Shown piece after piece: positions 1-8,615 of a DNA stretch of 47,669 bases. The stretch covers positions 1-47,669 of the forward strand of contig MVZN01000019.1 of NCBI GenBank assembly GCA_002069125.1, in the 5' to 3' direction. The notes below the pieces were generated by a model. That model was not told the origin of the DNA, did no database searches, and saw only the letters and a program-made list of their open reading frames with translations. Position numbers and translations under genes: made by a program. Positions within the stretch are counted from its first letter, which is position 1. Each line of letters begins with the position of its first letter. Source of the stretch: Spirochaetes bacterium ADurb.BinA120 (GTDB taxonomy: Bacteria > Spirochaetota > UBA4802 > UBA5368).

Positions 1-54
1 AGTCGAAAGTTCAAAGTTGAAAGTTCAAAACTCGGCCATCGGCATTAACATAAA

Positions 55-95
55 CCCCCTCCGGGGGTGGCGCAGAGCGCCGGGGGCGTTAGGCT
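55..95. repeat. GC-rich 41-bp repeat, copy 1
   Basis: This copy matches 136-176 at all but about two positions, with a period of 81 bp. Each copy can fold into small hairpins: CCCCC/GGGGG at its left end and a GGCGC/GCGCC-like pair in its middle. The pattern resembles REP-type intergenic palindromes. Whether it recurs elsewhere in the genome cannot be judged from this window; I saw no third copy. Confidence 0.75.
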
Positions 96-135
96 AACGG
101 TCGCGGACTATCTGATCGGCAGGATGAAACCCCAA

Positions 136-176
136 CCCCCTCCGGGGGTGGCGCAGCGCGCCGGGGGCGTTAAGCT
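136..176. repeat. GC-rich 41-bp repeat, copy 2
   Basis: Second copy of the element at 55-95, differing by an inserted/shifted base around the GCGCAGCGCGCC core and by A for G near its right end. Its inner core is a better palindrome than in copy 1, so it could form a stable hairpin in RNA or single-stranded DNA. Confidence 0.75.
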
Positions 177-234
177 CGCCGCGCGCGTTCCTTTTCCTTC
201 AATCCTTAAAACCCCCTACAGAATAAAATAGCGC

Positions 235-264
235 TTGAAACTCGGCGTATGCAGCGAATATGTT
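235..264 (+). promoter_or_regulatory. Possible recX-alaS promoter
   Basis: TTGAAA (235-240) is followed after 18 bp by TATGTT (259-264), each matching the sigma-70 consensus at four or more positions. The elements lie inside the inverted repeat TTGAAAC...GTTTCAA (235-268), so a repressor site overlapping the promoter is conceivable. It would leave a leader of about 110 nt before recX. This is a weak call from consensus matching only. Confidence 0.3.
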
Positions 265-381
265 TCAAAAACATCCCATTGGGAGGCGGTTTATCCACGG
301 CTCTAAGCGTAAAGGGGCTTTAATCAAATCCGGCAAGCGTCCTTTTGGCTTATAAAGGCCGCTTCCCTCCGGCAGGGCCAA

Positions 382-1011
382 ATGATCGAGATAGAATCAA
401 TACAAATAAAGGAAAACCACGCCCTTGTAGCCCTGTCCACGGGGGAATCCCTTCCAATCCCCCACGGGAGCGTTAAAATATATGATATTACCCCGGGAAA
501 AGTAATTGACCATGATGAATACGGACGGCTAAAGGGAGAGTCGGACCGCTTTGTGTGCTACAGGAGGGCACTCCAGTACCTTTCCATGCGGGGGAGGTCT
601 GTGGCCGAGCTGGAGCGCTATCTGCTCGGAAAGGGCCATTCGAGGCGGCACGTGCAGGAGTCGACGGCGCGCCTGGCAGAGCTTGGCTATCTCGACGATT
701 ATGCCTACGCGATGGAGCATATCGGTAAAAGACGCGGCCGCCGCGCGGTGGGGAAAAACAGGCTGTTGGCCGAGCTCTTTCGCAAGGGAGTTCCGGGCGA
801 TGTGGCCAGGCGGGCGGTGGCGGAATATCCGGGCGAGCTGGTGGACCCGGAGGAGCTCTACCGGCTTGCCGCGGAAAAGTTCGCAAGGCTAAAGGGGAAA
901 AGGGACGCGGTGAGGAAACTCGTTTTCTTTCTAAGGCAGAGGGGATTCGAGGGCGATGAAATCCGAAGGGCCGTGGAGCGGCTCTCCGATGAGGATACAG
1001 GGCCGGAATGA
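382..1011 (+). CDS. recX: Regulatory protein RecX
   Basis: RecX binds RecA filaments and modulates recombination and SOS induction in the cytoplasm. The 209-residue product shows the RecX pattern of repeated three-helix units from about residue 58 onward, including ALQYLSMRGRSVAEL, ARLAELGYLDDYAYA and a C-terminal FFLRQRGFEGDEI segment. It also has an N-terminal extension of about 55 residues that looks like a small beta domain (MIEIESIQIKEN...), as seen in longer RecX proteins. It is followed 21 bp later by alaS, and the recA-recX-alaS order is common in bacteria. recA itself is not in the window. No strong ribosome-binding site is visible before the ATG, so the start is chosen mainly on length and family fit. 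Confidence 0.88.
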   Translation: MIEIESIQIKENHALVALSTGESLPIPHGSVKIYDITPGKVIDHDEYGRLKGESDRFVCYRRALQYLSMRGRSVAELERYLLGKGHSRRHVQESTARLAELGYLDDYAYAMEHIGKRRGRRAVGKNRLLAELFRKGVPGDVARRAVAEYPGELVDPEELYRLAAEKFARLKGKRDAVRKLVFFLRQRGFEGDEIRRAVERLSDEDTGPE

Positions 1012-1032
1012 ATAAGGCGCGCGAGGTGACGG

Positions 1033-3666
1033 ATGCAGACGGTTAAAGATCTACGTGATTCCTTTCTGGGATATTTCAGGGAGCGCGGGCACAGGATAGT
1101 CCCTTCCAGCTCATTGATACCTAAAGACGACCCCACGCTCCTCTTTACGACCGCAGGCATGGTGCAGTTCAAGCCGATGTTCGCCGGCACCGTGCGGCTC
1201 GACTACACAAGGGCCGCGAGCGTGCAGAAATGCTTTCGGACCAGCGACCTCGAGCGCGTGGGAAAGACTCGGCGTCACTGCACTTTTTTCGAAATGCTCG
1301 GTAATTTCTCCTTCGGTGATTATTTCAAGAAGGAGGCCATAGAGTACGCGTGGGACTATACCACGGGAGTGGTCCGTTTCCCTGCGGAGGATGTATGGGT
1401 CTCGATTTTTGAGGATGATGACGAGGCCTTCGAGATATGGAGCCGCCATATTGGAGTGCCCGAGCGGAAGATAATACGCCTGGGGCGCGAGGACAACTTC
1501 TGGGGCCCTGCGGGCGATTCGGGCGCGTGCGGCCCGTGTTCGGAGCTGTATCTGGACCGAGGCCCCGACTTCGGATGCGGCTCTCCCGACTGCAAACCCG
1601 GCTGCGACTGCGAGCGCTTTCTGGAATTCTGGAACCTGGTCTTTAACCAGTTCTATCAGGACGAAACCGGCAGGCAGACGCCGCTGCCGCGCACCGGCAT
1701 CGACACCGGAATGGGCCTGGAGCGCCTTGCCTCGCTTGTACAGAACACAGACTCCATCTACGGAACCGACGAGCTGAAAGGCATGGTGGATTTCGTATGC
1801 CGTGAGGCGAAGGTGGCCTACGAGGGCGAAAACGTCGCCCCGGTCAATGTGCTCGTGGAGCACTCCAGGGCGCTCACCTTCGCCATCTCGGACGGAGCGT
1901 ATCCATCGAACGAGGGGCGCGGATATGTTCTCAGGCGTATCCTGAGGCGGGCGCTGCGCTTTGCGCGCCAGATCGGAATTTCCGAGCCCTTTCTGTACAG
2001 AATGGTCGATCCTCTGGTGAAAGAAATGGGCGGGCATTATCCTGAAACAGCCTCCGGCGCGCCAAATGTGAAAAAAGTGCTGGAGGGCGAGGAGAAGCGC
2101 TTCCTCGAGACGCTCGAAAACGGCATGGATCGGCTCGAGGAATCCATAAAGGCCGCGAGGGCCGGGGGCGCAAACCTGCTCTCGGGAAGGGATGCGTTCG
2201 TTTTATACGATACCTTCGGCTTCCCCCTCGAGATGACGATCGAGATGGCTGAAGAAAACGGCGTATCGGTGGATACCGCAGGATTCGACACCGAGATGGA
2301 AAAGCAGCGCGAGCGCGGCAAGCAGAGCTGGAAGAGCGGGGAGACCGGAAGCGAAAAACTGTTCGAGGCCATCTCGGCCGCGGCGGGCCCAAGCGTGTTC
2401 CTCGGTTACGATGAAAACACGGCGGCCTCGGAACTGGCCGCCCTGGCCGGGCCGAACGGATTGACCAAAAAGCTCGTATCCGGGGAAAAGGGTCTTCTGG
2501 TAACACGGGAGAGTGCGTTCTATGGCGAATCCGGGGGACAGGTGGGCGACCGCGGCGATATAACCGGGCCGGGCGGGGCGCTCTTCAGGGTCGACGACAC
2601 AAAAAAGATAAATGGAACGATAATCCATGTCGGCGAGGTGGTGCGGGGTGAATTCTCTGAGGGCGACAGGGTCACAACCGGGATTGATCTTCTGCGGCGA
2701 AACCTGACCAGGGCGAACCACACCGCGACCCACCTGCTTCAGGCGGCCCTTAGAAAGGTGCTTGGGGACCATGTGCACCAGACCGGTTCCCTTGTGGAGC
2801 CGGAGCGCATGCGTTTCGACTTTACCCACTTCAAGGCGCTGGAGGCGGAGGAGATCGCCGAGATCGAGCGCATCGTGAACGATGTGATATGGACCTGGCG
2901 CCCTGTCGAGACGGTGGTTCGGCCGCTCGAAGAAGCGGTCAAAATGGGGGCCATGGCCGTCTTCGACGAAAAGTACGAGGACATGGTGCGCGTGGTGAGC
3001 GTAAAAGACTTTAGCATGGAGCTGTGCGGCGGCACTCACGCCGACAACACCGGCAAGCTCGGCGTGTTCAAGATACTGCGCGAGGCCTCGCCCGGAGCCG
3101 GCGTCCGACGCATTGAGGCGGTAACGCTAAAGGGCGTGCTCGAACGATTCGGAGCGCAGCAGGAGATCCTTACATCAATAGCCTCCGAGCTCAACGCGTC
3201 CGAACAGGAGCTTGCCAGAAAGGTTCATGACGCGCTGGAGCGCGCCAGGGGCCTTGAAAAACAGATGGAGAAGATGAAAAAAGAGAGCCTGGCCTCGAAC
3301 ATCGATGATATACTCGAAAGCGCGATCGACGTTAGAGGGACCAGGATGGTCCGGCACCAGCCCCAAAAAGCCGATATCGACGAGCTCCGCACGGTCGCGG
3401 ACCTGGTCCGCTCGAGGCTTCAGAATTCCGTCGTATTTCTGGGCTCGGAAAACGAGGGGAAGGCCGTTCTTCTTTGCGCGGCGACCTCGGCGGCCGTTAC
3501 CGCGGGCATAGACTGCGGCGCCATCATCAAGAAGGCGGCCCCCCTCATGGGCGGCGGTGGTGGCGGGCGAAAGGACATGGCCCAGGCCGGCGGAAAATCC
3601 CCGGAAGGCCTCTCCGGTGCGCTCGACGAGGCGGTCGAAACCGCCAAGAGGATGCTCTCCCGCTGA
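1033..3666 (+). CDS. alaS: Alanyl-tRNA synthetase
   Basis: AlaRS attaches alanine to tRNA-Ala and hydrolyses mischarged Ser/Gly-tRNA. The 877-residue length is normal for bacteria. The N-terminal class II catalytic core begins with a QTVKDLRDSFLGYF-like start and contains the FTTAGMVQFKP motif. A Cys-rich insert lies near residues 178-195. The editing domain has its zinc ligands in place: H563 and H567 in HTATH, and C665 and H669 in CGGTH. The C-terminal C-Ala domain ends in a Gly-rich loop (MGGGGGGRKDMAQAGG). GAGGTGAC just upstream of the ATG is a good ribosome-binding site. The gene lies 21 bp after recX and is probably cotranscribed with it. No terminator is evident after the stop. Confidence 0.98.
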   Translation: MQTVKDLRDSFLGYFRERGHRIVPSSSLIPKDDPTLLFTTAGMVQFKPMFAGTVRLDYTRAASVQKCFRTSDLERVGKTRRHCTFFEMLGNFSFGDYFKKEAIEYAWDYTTGVVRFPAEDVWVSIFEDDDEAFEIWSRHIGVPERKIIRLGREDNFWGPAGDSGACGPCSELYLDRGPDFGCGSPDCKPGCDCERFLEFWNLVFNQFYQDETGRQTPLPRTGIDTGMGLERLASLVQNTDSIYGTDELKGMVDFVCREAKVAYEGENVAPVNVLVEHSRALTFAISDGAYPSNEGRGYVLRRILRRALRFARQIGISEPFLYRMVDPLVKEMGGHYPETASGAPNVKKVLEGEEKRFLETLENGMDRLEESIKAARAGGANLLSGRDAFVLYDTFGFPLEMTIEMAEENGVSVDTAGFDTEMEKQRERGKQSWKSGETGSEKLFEAISAAAGPSVFLGYDENTAASELAALAGPNGLTKKLVSGEKGLLVTRESAFYGESGGQVGDRGDITGPGGALFRVDDTKKINGTIIHVGEVVRGEFSEGDRVTTGIDLLRRNLTRANHTATHLLQAALRKVLGDHVHQTGSLVEPERMRFDFTHFKALEAEEIAEIERIVNDVIWTWRPVETVVRPLEEAVKMGAMAVFDEKYEDMVRVVSVKDFSMELCGGTHADNTGKLGVFKILREASPGAGVRRIEAVTLKGVLERFGAQQEILTSIASELNASEQELARKVHDALERARGLEKQMEKMKKESLASNIDDILESAIDVRGTRMVRHQPQKADIDELRTVADLVRSRLQNSVVFLGSENEGKAVLLCAATSAAVTAGIDCGAIIKKAAPLMGGGGGGRKDMAQAGGKSPEGLSGALDEAVETAKRMLSR

Positions 3667-3806
3667 CGAAAACCAATAACTCCAACTCGGCTTTTCGGCC
3701 GTCGGTGTTTCCCATGGCTTGGGTGGGCTATCGCCGGCCCGACCGACCCTTTGCGCGGGGACATTATATAAATAAATATATATTAAATATTAATTATGCA
3801 TAGTGA

Positions 3807-3836
3807 TTGACATGCGCGGCCGCGAGGCTTTAGGGT
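3807..3836 (+). promoter_or_regulatory. Candidate promoter with AT-rich upstream element
   Basis: A perfect TTGACA (3807-3812) lies directly after a strikingly AT-rich stretch (about 3763-3803) in otherwise GC-rich DNA, which resembles an UP element. A poor -10 candidate, TAGGGT (3831-3836), follows at 18 bp. The start site would fall about 70 nt before the unknown gene at 3911. The weak -10 keeps confidence low; an activator-dependent or alternative-sigma promoter is possible. Confidence 0.35.
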
Positions 3837-3910
3837 TTGGAAGAGGGGCCGTGCGCCGGCCCGCCAGCCGGCTTTCGGCTTCAATATACATTCTTCGGCG
3901 GGGGGCCGAA

Positions 3911-4288
3911 ATGACAAAAGAAGGCACCATCATAGTTTTCGTCGACAATATGGACGATATCGTAAATTTCGATTTTCTCGAGGCTTACGGCGGCTATCTG
4001 GTATACGAGGTGCCCAGGGACGACGGCGCGACATGGGGAAAGCTCATGTCCCATTCCGAGAAATCCACAACCACTGTGATCCTCATGACCCGAAATATAC
4101 GATTTATCTGGTTTATGGCCTCTGCCATCGAGGGCCGCCGGCAGGCCGGGGAGGAGATACCGGGAAACGTCTTTTTCGTAAACATCACGAGGATTGTCCA
4201 TGTGAACGGGCTGGGGGACGTTACGGTTCGGAACGAATATGAGGTCCGAAGCCTCGAAAAAGAGGAGATTCCTTCCATCAGGCAATAG
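3911..4288 (+). CDS. Hypothetical protein, 125 aa
   Basis: I do not recognise this family. The 125-residue product has alternating strands and helices (TIIVFVDNMDDIV, YLVYEVP, TTTVILMTRNIRFIWFM, VFFVNITRIVHVNG) and looks like a small cytoplasmic alpha/beta protein; there is no signal peptide. A GTG at 3803 would extend it by 36 residues, but that extension is Arg/Gly-rich, overlaps the candidate promoter and has no ribosome-binding site, so ATG 3911 is preferred. It sits 146 bp upstream of a response regulator, glgC and a GH57 enzyme on the same strand, so it may belong to a glycogen-related unit, but that is inference from position only. Confidence 0.7.
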   Translation: MTKEGTIIVFVDNMDDIVNFDFLEAYGGYLVYEVPRDDGATWGKLMSHSEKSTTTVILMTRNIRFIWFMASAIEGRRQAGEEIPGNVFFVNITRIVHVNGLGDVTVRNEYEVRSLEKEEIPSIRQ

Positions 4289-4434
4289 CCTCCACGCGCC
4301 TCATCGCGCATGTCGGAAGTACACAGGGAGGCTTTGGCCGGTATCGTTAAAAAAATGATTGAATTATGTCTTTTCCGATAGTAGCTTGAGGTCGTCCGTT
4401 GCCTGGGAAGACTACGATCTTTCGGAGGGAAGCC

Positions 4435-4797
4435 ATGAGTAAAATTCTGGTCGTCGAGGACGAACAGCACCAGCGGGAGCTCTATGCCATGGAGCTTCAG
4501 GACGAGGGCTACGAGGTGGACCAGGCGGCCAACGGAAGGGAGGCCGTCGAAAAGGTAAAGGCCAATAAATACGATCTCGTGGTGCTGGACATACGCATGC
4601 CGGAGATGGACGGCATCGAGGCGCTTGGAAAAATCCTTTCGCGCGATAAAAAAATACCCATCATCATCTACACCGCGTACTCGAACTATAAGAGCAATTT
4701 TATGACCTGGACCGCCGACGCCTACATAACCAAATCCTCCAATCTCGACGAGTTGAAGGGTAAAATACAGGAGATCCTGGCCGGCAGATCGAAATAA
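4435..4797 (+). CDS. Single-domain response regulator (CheY-like)
   Basis: This 120-residue protein consists of one receiver domain and no output domain. The phospho-acceptor is D52 in LVVLDIRMPEMDG. The acidic pocket is E8/D9 in VVEDE, the switch Thr is T80 (IIYTAYS) and the conserved Lys is K100 (YITKSS, with Ser rather than the usual Pro after Lys). GGAGGG lies about 8 nt before the ATG; an in-frame ATG 36 nt upstream lacks such a site. Its TAA overlaps the glgC ATG by one base (4797), which points to translational coupling. No partner kinase is in the window. Likely role: a phosphorylation-dependent protein-protein switch. That it acts on glycogen metabolism is inferred only from the overlap. 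Confidence 0.93.
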   Translation: MSKILVVEDEQHQRELYAMELQDEGYEVDQAANGREAVEKVKANKYDLVVLDIRMPEMDGIEALGKILSRDKKIPIIIYTAYSNYKSNFMTWTADAYITKSSNLDELKGKIQEILAGRSK

Positions 4798-6014
4798 TGG
4801 AAAATGAATACCTCAAGCGCACGCTTGTGTTCCTGCTGTCCGGCGGACAGGGGGAACGCCTATATCCGCTGACCAGGGACCGCTCCAAACCCGCTGTGCC
4901 TTTCGGCGGGATCTATCGGATAATCGACTTCTCTCTGTCCAACTGCCTCAATTCGGATCTAAAGAGGATCATCGTCCTAACGCAATACAAGTCCCTCTCG
5001 CTGGACCGCCACATCAAAACGGCGTGGAACCTCTTTCCGCGCGAGATGGGCAGCTTCATCGACGTCGTGCCACCGCAGCAGCGGATAGACAACAACTGGT
5101 ATCGCGGGACCGCGGACGCGATCTTCCAGAACATATATATAATAGAGATGGAGCGGCCGGATTACGTCCTAATTCTCTCCGGGGACCATGTGTATAAAAT
5201 GGATTATCGAAGCATGATCCGCTATCACATCGAGAAGGACGCGGACATGACCATCGCCGCCATAGAGACGCCTGTGACCGAGGCCGCGCGCTTTGGAGTT
5301 CTGGATGTCGATTCGGCAAACAGGGTTACGGGTTTTCAGGAGAAGCCCGACAAGCCAATGCCCATACCGGGCAGGGAGGACTCGGCCTTCGTATCCATGG
5401 GAATCTATGTATTTAAAACGGAAAAGCTCGTGCAGTACCTTTCCGAGGACCACCGCCTGGAGGGCAACAACGATTTCGGAAAGGACATCATCCCGCGCAT
5501 CTATGGCACCGAGCGCGTTGTGGCCTACGATTACGTGAAGCACGAAGGGGAACGGGCCTACTGGCGGGACATCGGCACGCTGGTGTCGTTTTTCGAGTCC
5601 AACATGGATCTGGTCGCGGTGAGCCCGAAGCTCAACATGTACGACAGGACCTGGCCGATCCGCTCGAACGTGGAGCAGTACCCGCCCGCCAAGCTCATTT
5701 TCGACGCGGACGACAGGCGCGGGATGGCGGTGGATTCCATCATCTCGCACGGCTCCATCATCAGCGGCTCGAAGGTGTACCGCTCGGTTATTTCGCCCGG
5801 GGTCAAGGTAAACAGCTATGCCGAGATATCCGACTCGATCATCATGAACGGCGTAAAGATCGGAAGGCACACGCGCGTCCGAAGGGCCATTGTGGACAAG
5901 TATGTGGAGATACCCGCGAACGAATCGATCGGTTTCGACCTCGAACGCGACGCGGCGAGATTTACGGTGACCAGTGACGGCATAGTCGTCATTCCCAAGC
6001 GGTATATCTTTTAA
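4797..6014 (+). CDS. glgC: Glucose-1-phosphate adenylyltransferase
   Basis: GlgC makes ADP-glucose from glucose-1-phosphate and ATP, the committed step of bacterial glycogen synthesis. The 405-residue product has the nucleotidyltransferase signature GGQGERLYPLTRDRSKPAVP near residues 16-35. It also has the substrate-binding segments IIDFSLSNCLNS, LSGDHVYKMDY and YWRDIGTL, and a C-terminal left-handed beta-helix region (SIISHGSIISGSKV, then VISPGVKVNSYAEI). The length is slightly short of the E. coli enzyme (431). The start ATG overlaps the stop of the response-regulator gene. A GH57 enzyme follows after 24 bp. No glgA or glgB is present in the window. Confidence 0.96.
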   Translation: MENEYLKRTLVFLLSGGQGERLYPLTRDRSKPAVPFGGIYRIIDFSLSNCLNSDLKRIIVLTQYKSLSLDRHIKTAWNLFPREMGSFIDVVPPQQRIDNNWYRGTADAIFQNIYIIEMERPDYVLILSGDHVYKMDYRSMIRYHIEKDADMTIAAIETPVTEAARFGVLDVDSANRVTGFQEKPDKPMPIPGREDSAFVSMGIYVFKTEKLVQYLSEDHRLEGNNDFGKDIIPRIYGTERVVAYDYVKHEGERAYWRDIGTLVSFFESNMDLVAVSPKLNMYDRTWPIRSNVEQYPPAKLIFDADDRRGMAVDSIISHGSIISGSKVYRSVISPGVKVNSYAEISDSIIMNGVKIGRHTRVRRAIVDKYVEIPANESIGFDLERDAARFTVTSDGIVVIPKRYIF

Positions 6015-6038
6015 GCCTGCCCCGTCGGAAGGTAAAGC

Positions 6039-8126
6039 ATGACAAAATGCCGTTTTATTTTCTGCCTTCACAACCACCAGCCGGTGGGGAATTTTGACCA
6101 TGTCTTCGAGTGGGGATTCAAGGACTGTTACGACAGGACGCTGCGCGTGCTCGATGAATATCCCGAATTCAGGTTCGCCGTACACCACTCGGGCCCGCTT
6201 CTGGAGTGGATCGAAGAGCGTTACCCGAAATATATCGAAACCCTTGCCCGGATGAGCCGCAGGGGCCAGGTGGAGATAATAGGCGGAGGCTTCTACGAGC
6301 CGATTTTTTCAGTTATCGCCGAGAACGATATACGGGGCCAGCTCGATATGATGCAGGACTACTGCACGCGGCGTTTCGGCTCCAGGCCGTCGGGCTTCTG
6401 GACCGCCGAGCGCGTATGGGACCCGGAGATTCCGCGCCTTGTGTCGGGCCTGGGGCTCGATTATACCATTCTCGACGATAACCATTTCCGTTACGCCGGG
6501 ATCGAGGAGGACGAGCTCTACGGCTATTACCTTACCGAAAGGCTCGACCGCCGGCTTGCCGTGTTTCCAATAGACCGATTTCTCAGATATTCCATCCCGT
6601 TCAGGATGCCCGCCGATACGATCGATTATTTCAGGTCGGTGGCGGACAGGCGCGGGGAATGCGCATTTTTATACGGCGACGACGGGGAAAAGTTCGGCAT
6701 GTGGCCCGGCACGTACAAGTGGGTTTTCGAGGAAAAGTGGCTCGTGAATTTTGTGGAGGCCGTGCTTCGCGAGGACTGGATAGAAACGACGCTTCCTTCC
6801 GAATACCTGCGCCAAAACCCGCCTATCGGCAGGGTGTACCTGACACAGGGAAGTTATTACGAGCTCTCCGAGTGGGCGCTCCCCTCGAAGGTCGCCTCCA
6901 GACTCATCGATCTGAACGCCGAAATAAAGTCCTGGAACAGGGAGAAGGATTTTTGCCCCTTTCTTAAGGGGGGGGTGTGGAACAATTTTCTCATAAAGTA
7001 TCCCGAATCGAACGCGCTCAACAAGCGCACACTGCTTTTAAGCGGGGAGCTCGACGCTCTCGAGAGCCAAAAGGGCGTACGCCTCGAGGAGGCGCGGAGG
7101 GAGCTCTACAAGAGCGAGTGCAACTGCGCGTACTGGCACGGCCTCTTCGGCGGAGTGTACCTCTCGAGCCTTCGCCACGCGTTGCACCAAAACCTTCTTT
7201 CAGCCGAGCGGCGTTATATGGAGGCCCGGTCGATCGAGGGGCTCGATCTAAGGGACGAGGACATCTGGAACGAAGGGACGAACCAGGTGCTGGTGCGTAG
7301 TCGGACCATGGCGGCGACGGTGGCCCCCACCCACGGCGGCGCCGTCGCACAGCTCGGCGTATACTCCGGCGGCTTCGACATCTTTGCGGTCATTCCGCGC
7401 CGGTATGAGGCCTACCACGAGACCCTTAAGCGATTTAACGAAGAAGAAAGCCAGGGCGAAGAGGTCCGTTCCATACACGATATGGTGGTAGCCAAGGAGA
7501 AGGGGCTCAAGGAGAGGCTGATATACGATTCGTGCAGGCGATATTCATTCAAGGACCTCATAATGCGCGAGCTTCCGGACGCCGATGAGCTTATGAACGG
7601 AAAGGCGGACGTGGTCGAGATGGGGCATCTTCCTTACGAATACGCGGTTGAAAAGAAGCCTAAATCGGCCGTAGTCCGGTTGAACAGGCGCCATATTTTC
7701 GAGGGCCGCGAGGTGGAGGTGGTCAAGCGCCTGACCTTCAGGGCGGGACCTGCGGGGATTAAGGCCTCGTATTCGGTGGATATCGCGCCGGGTGCGGTAT
7801 TCGGGGTCGAGCTGAACATCAACCTGCTCGCTGCGCACGACGAAGACCGGTATTACGAGATTCCCGGCCTTTCGAGGGAGATGTCGTATCTGGATTGTAC
7901 CGGGGTTTCTCGATCCCTGCGATCATTCGCGCTGACGGACCGGTACTCCGGATTGAGGATTTCGATGGAATCCTCCCGAGCCTTCGATCTCCTGCGTTAT
8001 CCGGTGTATACCGTTTCGCAGTCCGACCGCGGTTTCGAAAAGAACTACCAGGGGTCTTCGCTTATTCTGGCCTACACCGCCGGGAAAGGGCGGCTCGAAT
8101 TCGAAATAGCGCTTTCGGTGGACTGA
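6039..8126 (+). CDS. GH57 4-alpha-glucanotransferase / alpha-amylase-like enzyme
   Basis: This is a glycoside hydrolase family 57 protein of 695 residues. It has the N-terminal HNHQP motif (11-15) and a putative nucleophile E124 in FWTAERVWDP. A putative acid/base D214 lies in LYGDDGEKFG. These positions closely match those I recall for the Thermococcus litoralis 4-alpha-glucanotransferase (E123, D214). The C-terminal half matches the beta-rich accessory region of that subfamily. The likely role is transfer or hydrolysis of alpha-1,4-glucan chains in glycogen turnover, in keeping with glgC immediately upstream. GGAAGG about 6 nt before the ATG supports the start. There is no signal peptide, so it should act in the cytoplasm. 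Amylase rather than transferase activity cannot be excluded. Confidence 0.9.
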   Translation: MTKCRFIFCLHNHQPVGNFDHVFEWGFKDCYDRTLRVLDEYPEFRFAVHHSGPLLEWIEERYPKYIETLARMSRRGQVEIIGGGFYEPIFSVIAENDIRGQLDMMQDYCTRRFGSRPSGFWTAERVWDPEIPRLVSGLGLDYTILDDNHFRYAGIEEDELYGYYLTERLDRRLAVFPIDRFLRYSIPFRMPADTIDYFRSVADRRGECAFLYGDDGEKFGMWPGTYKWVFEEKWLVNFVEAVLREDWIETTLPSEYLRQNPPIGRVYLTQGSYYELSEWALPSKVASRLIDLNAEIKSWNREKDFCPFLKGGVWNNFLIKYPESNALNKRTLLLSGELDALESQKGVRLEEARRELYKSECNCAYWHGLFGGVYLSSLRHALHQNLLSAERRYMEARSIEGLDLRDEDIWNEGTNQVLVRSRTMAATVAPTHGGAVAQLGVYSGGFDIFAVIPRRYEAYHETLKRFNEEESQGEEVRSIHDMVVAKEKGLKERLIYDSCRRYSFKDLIMRELPDADELMNGKADVVEMGHLPYEYAVEKKPKSAVVRLNRRHIFEGREVEVVKRLTFRAGPAGIKASYSVDIAPGAVFGVELNINLLAAHDEDRYYEIPGLSREMSYLDCTGVSRSLRSFALTDRYSGLRISMESSRAFDLLRYPVYTVSQSDRGFEKNYQGSSLILAYTAGKGRLEFEIALSVD

Positions 8127-8154
8127 GCGTTCCTCCGGGAGACGAACGGCGGGT

Positions 8155-8496
8155 TTATCCCTCCGGCTGCCGCGTGAGGTTCTTATGGACGTTCCGGTAA
8201 TGCAGCGGGCATCGCATTACCATGGTCGTATAGATATACTCGTCCTTCTGTTGCATCATCGAGTTTACGTGCGCCACCAGGTCGCGGATCTCGAAGTCCG
8301 CGCGAAGCGATCCCCGCTCGATATCGTGCCCCACGACCTCCTTGATGAAATCGAGGTAGGAATTTACAAACTCGGCCGCTATGTCCTTTTCGGGGGATCC
8401 GCCGGCCGCGTTTTTAAGCGCGGAGATGATGTTTTCCTGCGATAGAATCGCCACGGCCTCTTCGGCAACTGCTCCACGATTGAGGTTTTTATCCAT
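8155..8496 (-). CDS. Hypothetical helical protein, 113 aa
   Basis: I do not recognise the family. The product is mostly predicted helix (EEAVAILSQENIISALKNA, FVNSYLDFIKEVVGHDIERG, IRDLVAHVNSMMQQ) and ends in a basic segment with a single Cys (MVMRCPLHYRNVHKN). There is no signal peptide. The chosen ATG has GGAG about 10 nt upstream on the minus strand. A start 69 nt further out (8565) has no ribosome-binding site. It converges with the GH57 gene, 28 bp apart, and lies downstream of the small lipoprotein gene, from which it is separated by a terminator at 8616-8650. Confidence 0.65.
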   Translation of the reverse strand: MDKNLNRGAVAEEAVAILSQENIISALKNAAGGSPEKDIAAEFVNSYLDFIKEVVGHDIERGSLRADFEIRDLVAHVNSMMQQKDEYIYTTMVMRCPLHYRNVHKNLTRQPEG

Positions 8497-8615
8497 TATG
8501 CGATACTCCGTATCCCTGGTGATCAATACAACGGCAAACCGGGGAAGCGGCCCCGAATGAACCATTAGATTACACTCAAACGTTCAATTAACAAGCATTT
8601 TGCGGTGCGGACCAC

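Larger units (their letters stand above)
1..381. other. Non-coding leader upstream of recX
   Basis: I see no convincing gene in this 381-bp stretch. It opens with three tandem 7-mers of the form AAAGTT[C/G] (6-26), followed by two copies of a GC-rich 41-bp repeat (55-95 and 136-176). After that comes a more AT-rich part with a possible promoter near 235-264 and a 7-bp inverted repeat (TTGAAAC at 235-241, GTTTCAA at 262-268). A TATAAA at 351-356 lies close to the recX start but has no good -35 partner. The upstream neighbour lies outside the window; recA often precedes recX, but that cannot be seen here. Confidence 0.6.

Noticed and set aside
3803-3910. GTG-initiated extension of the unknown gene at 3911
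   Set aside because: The added residues are Arg/Gly-rich, overlap a candidate promoter, and lack a ribosome-binding site.
4359-4382. TTGAAT/GATAGT promoter before the response regulator
   Set aside because: The spacing is only 12 bp, too short for a sigma-70 promoter.
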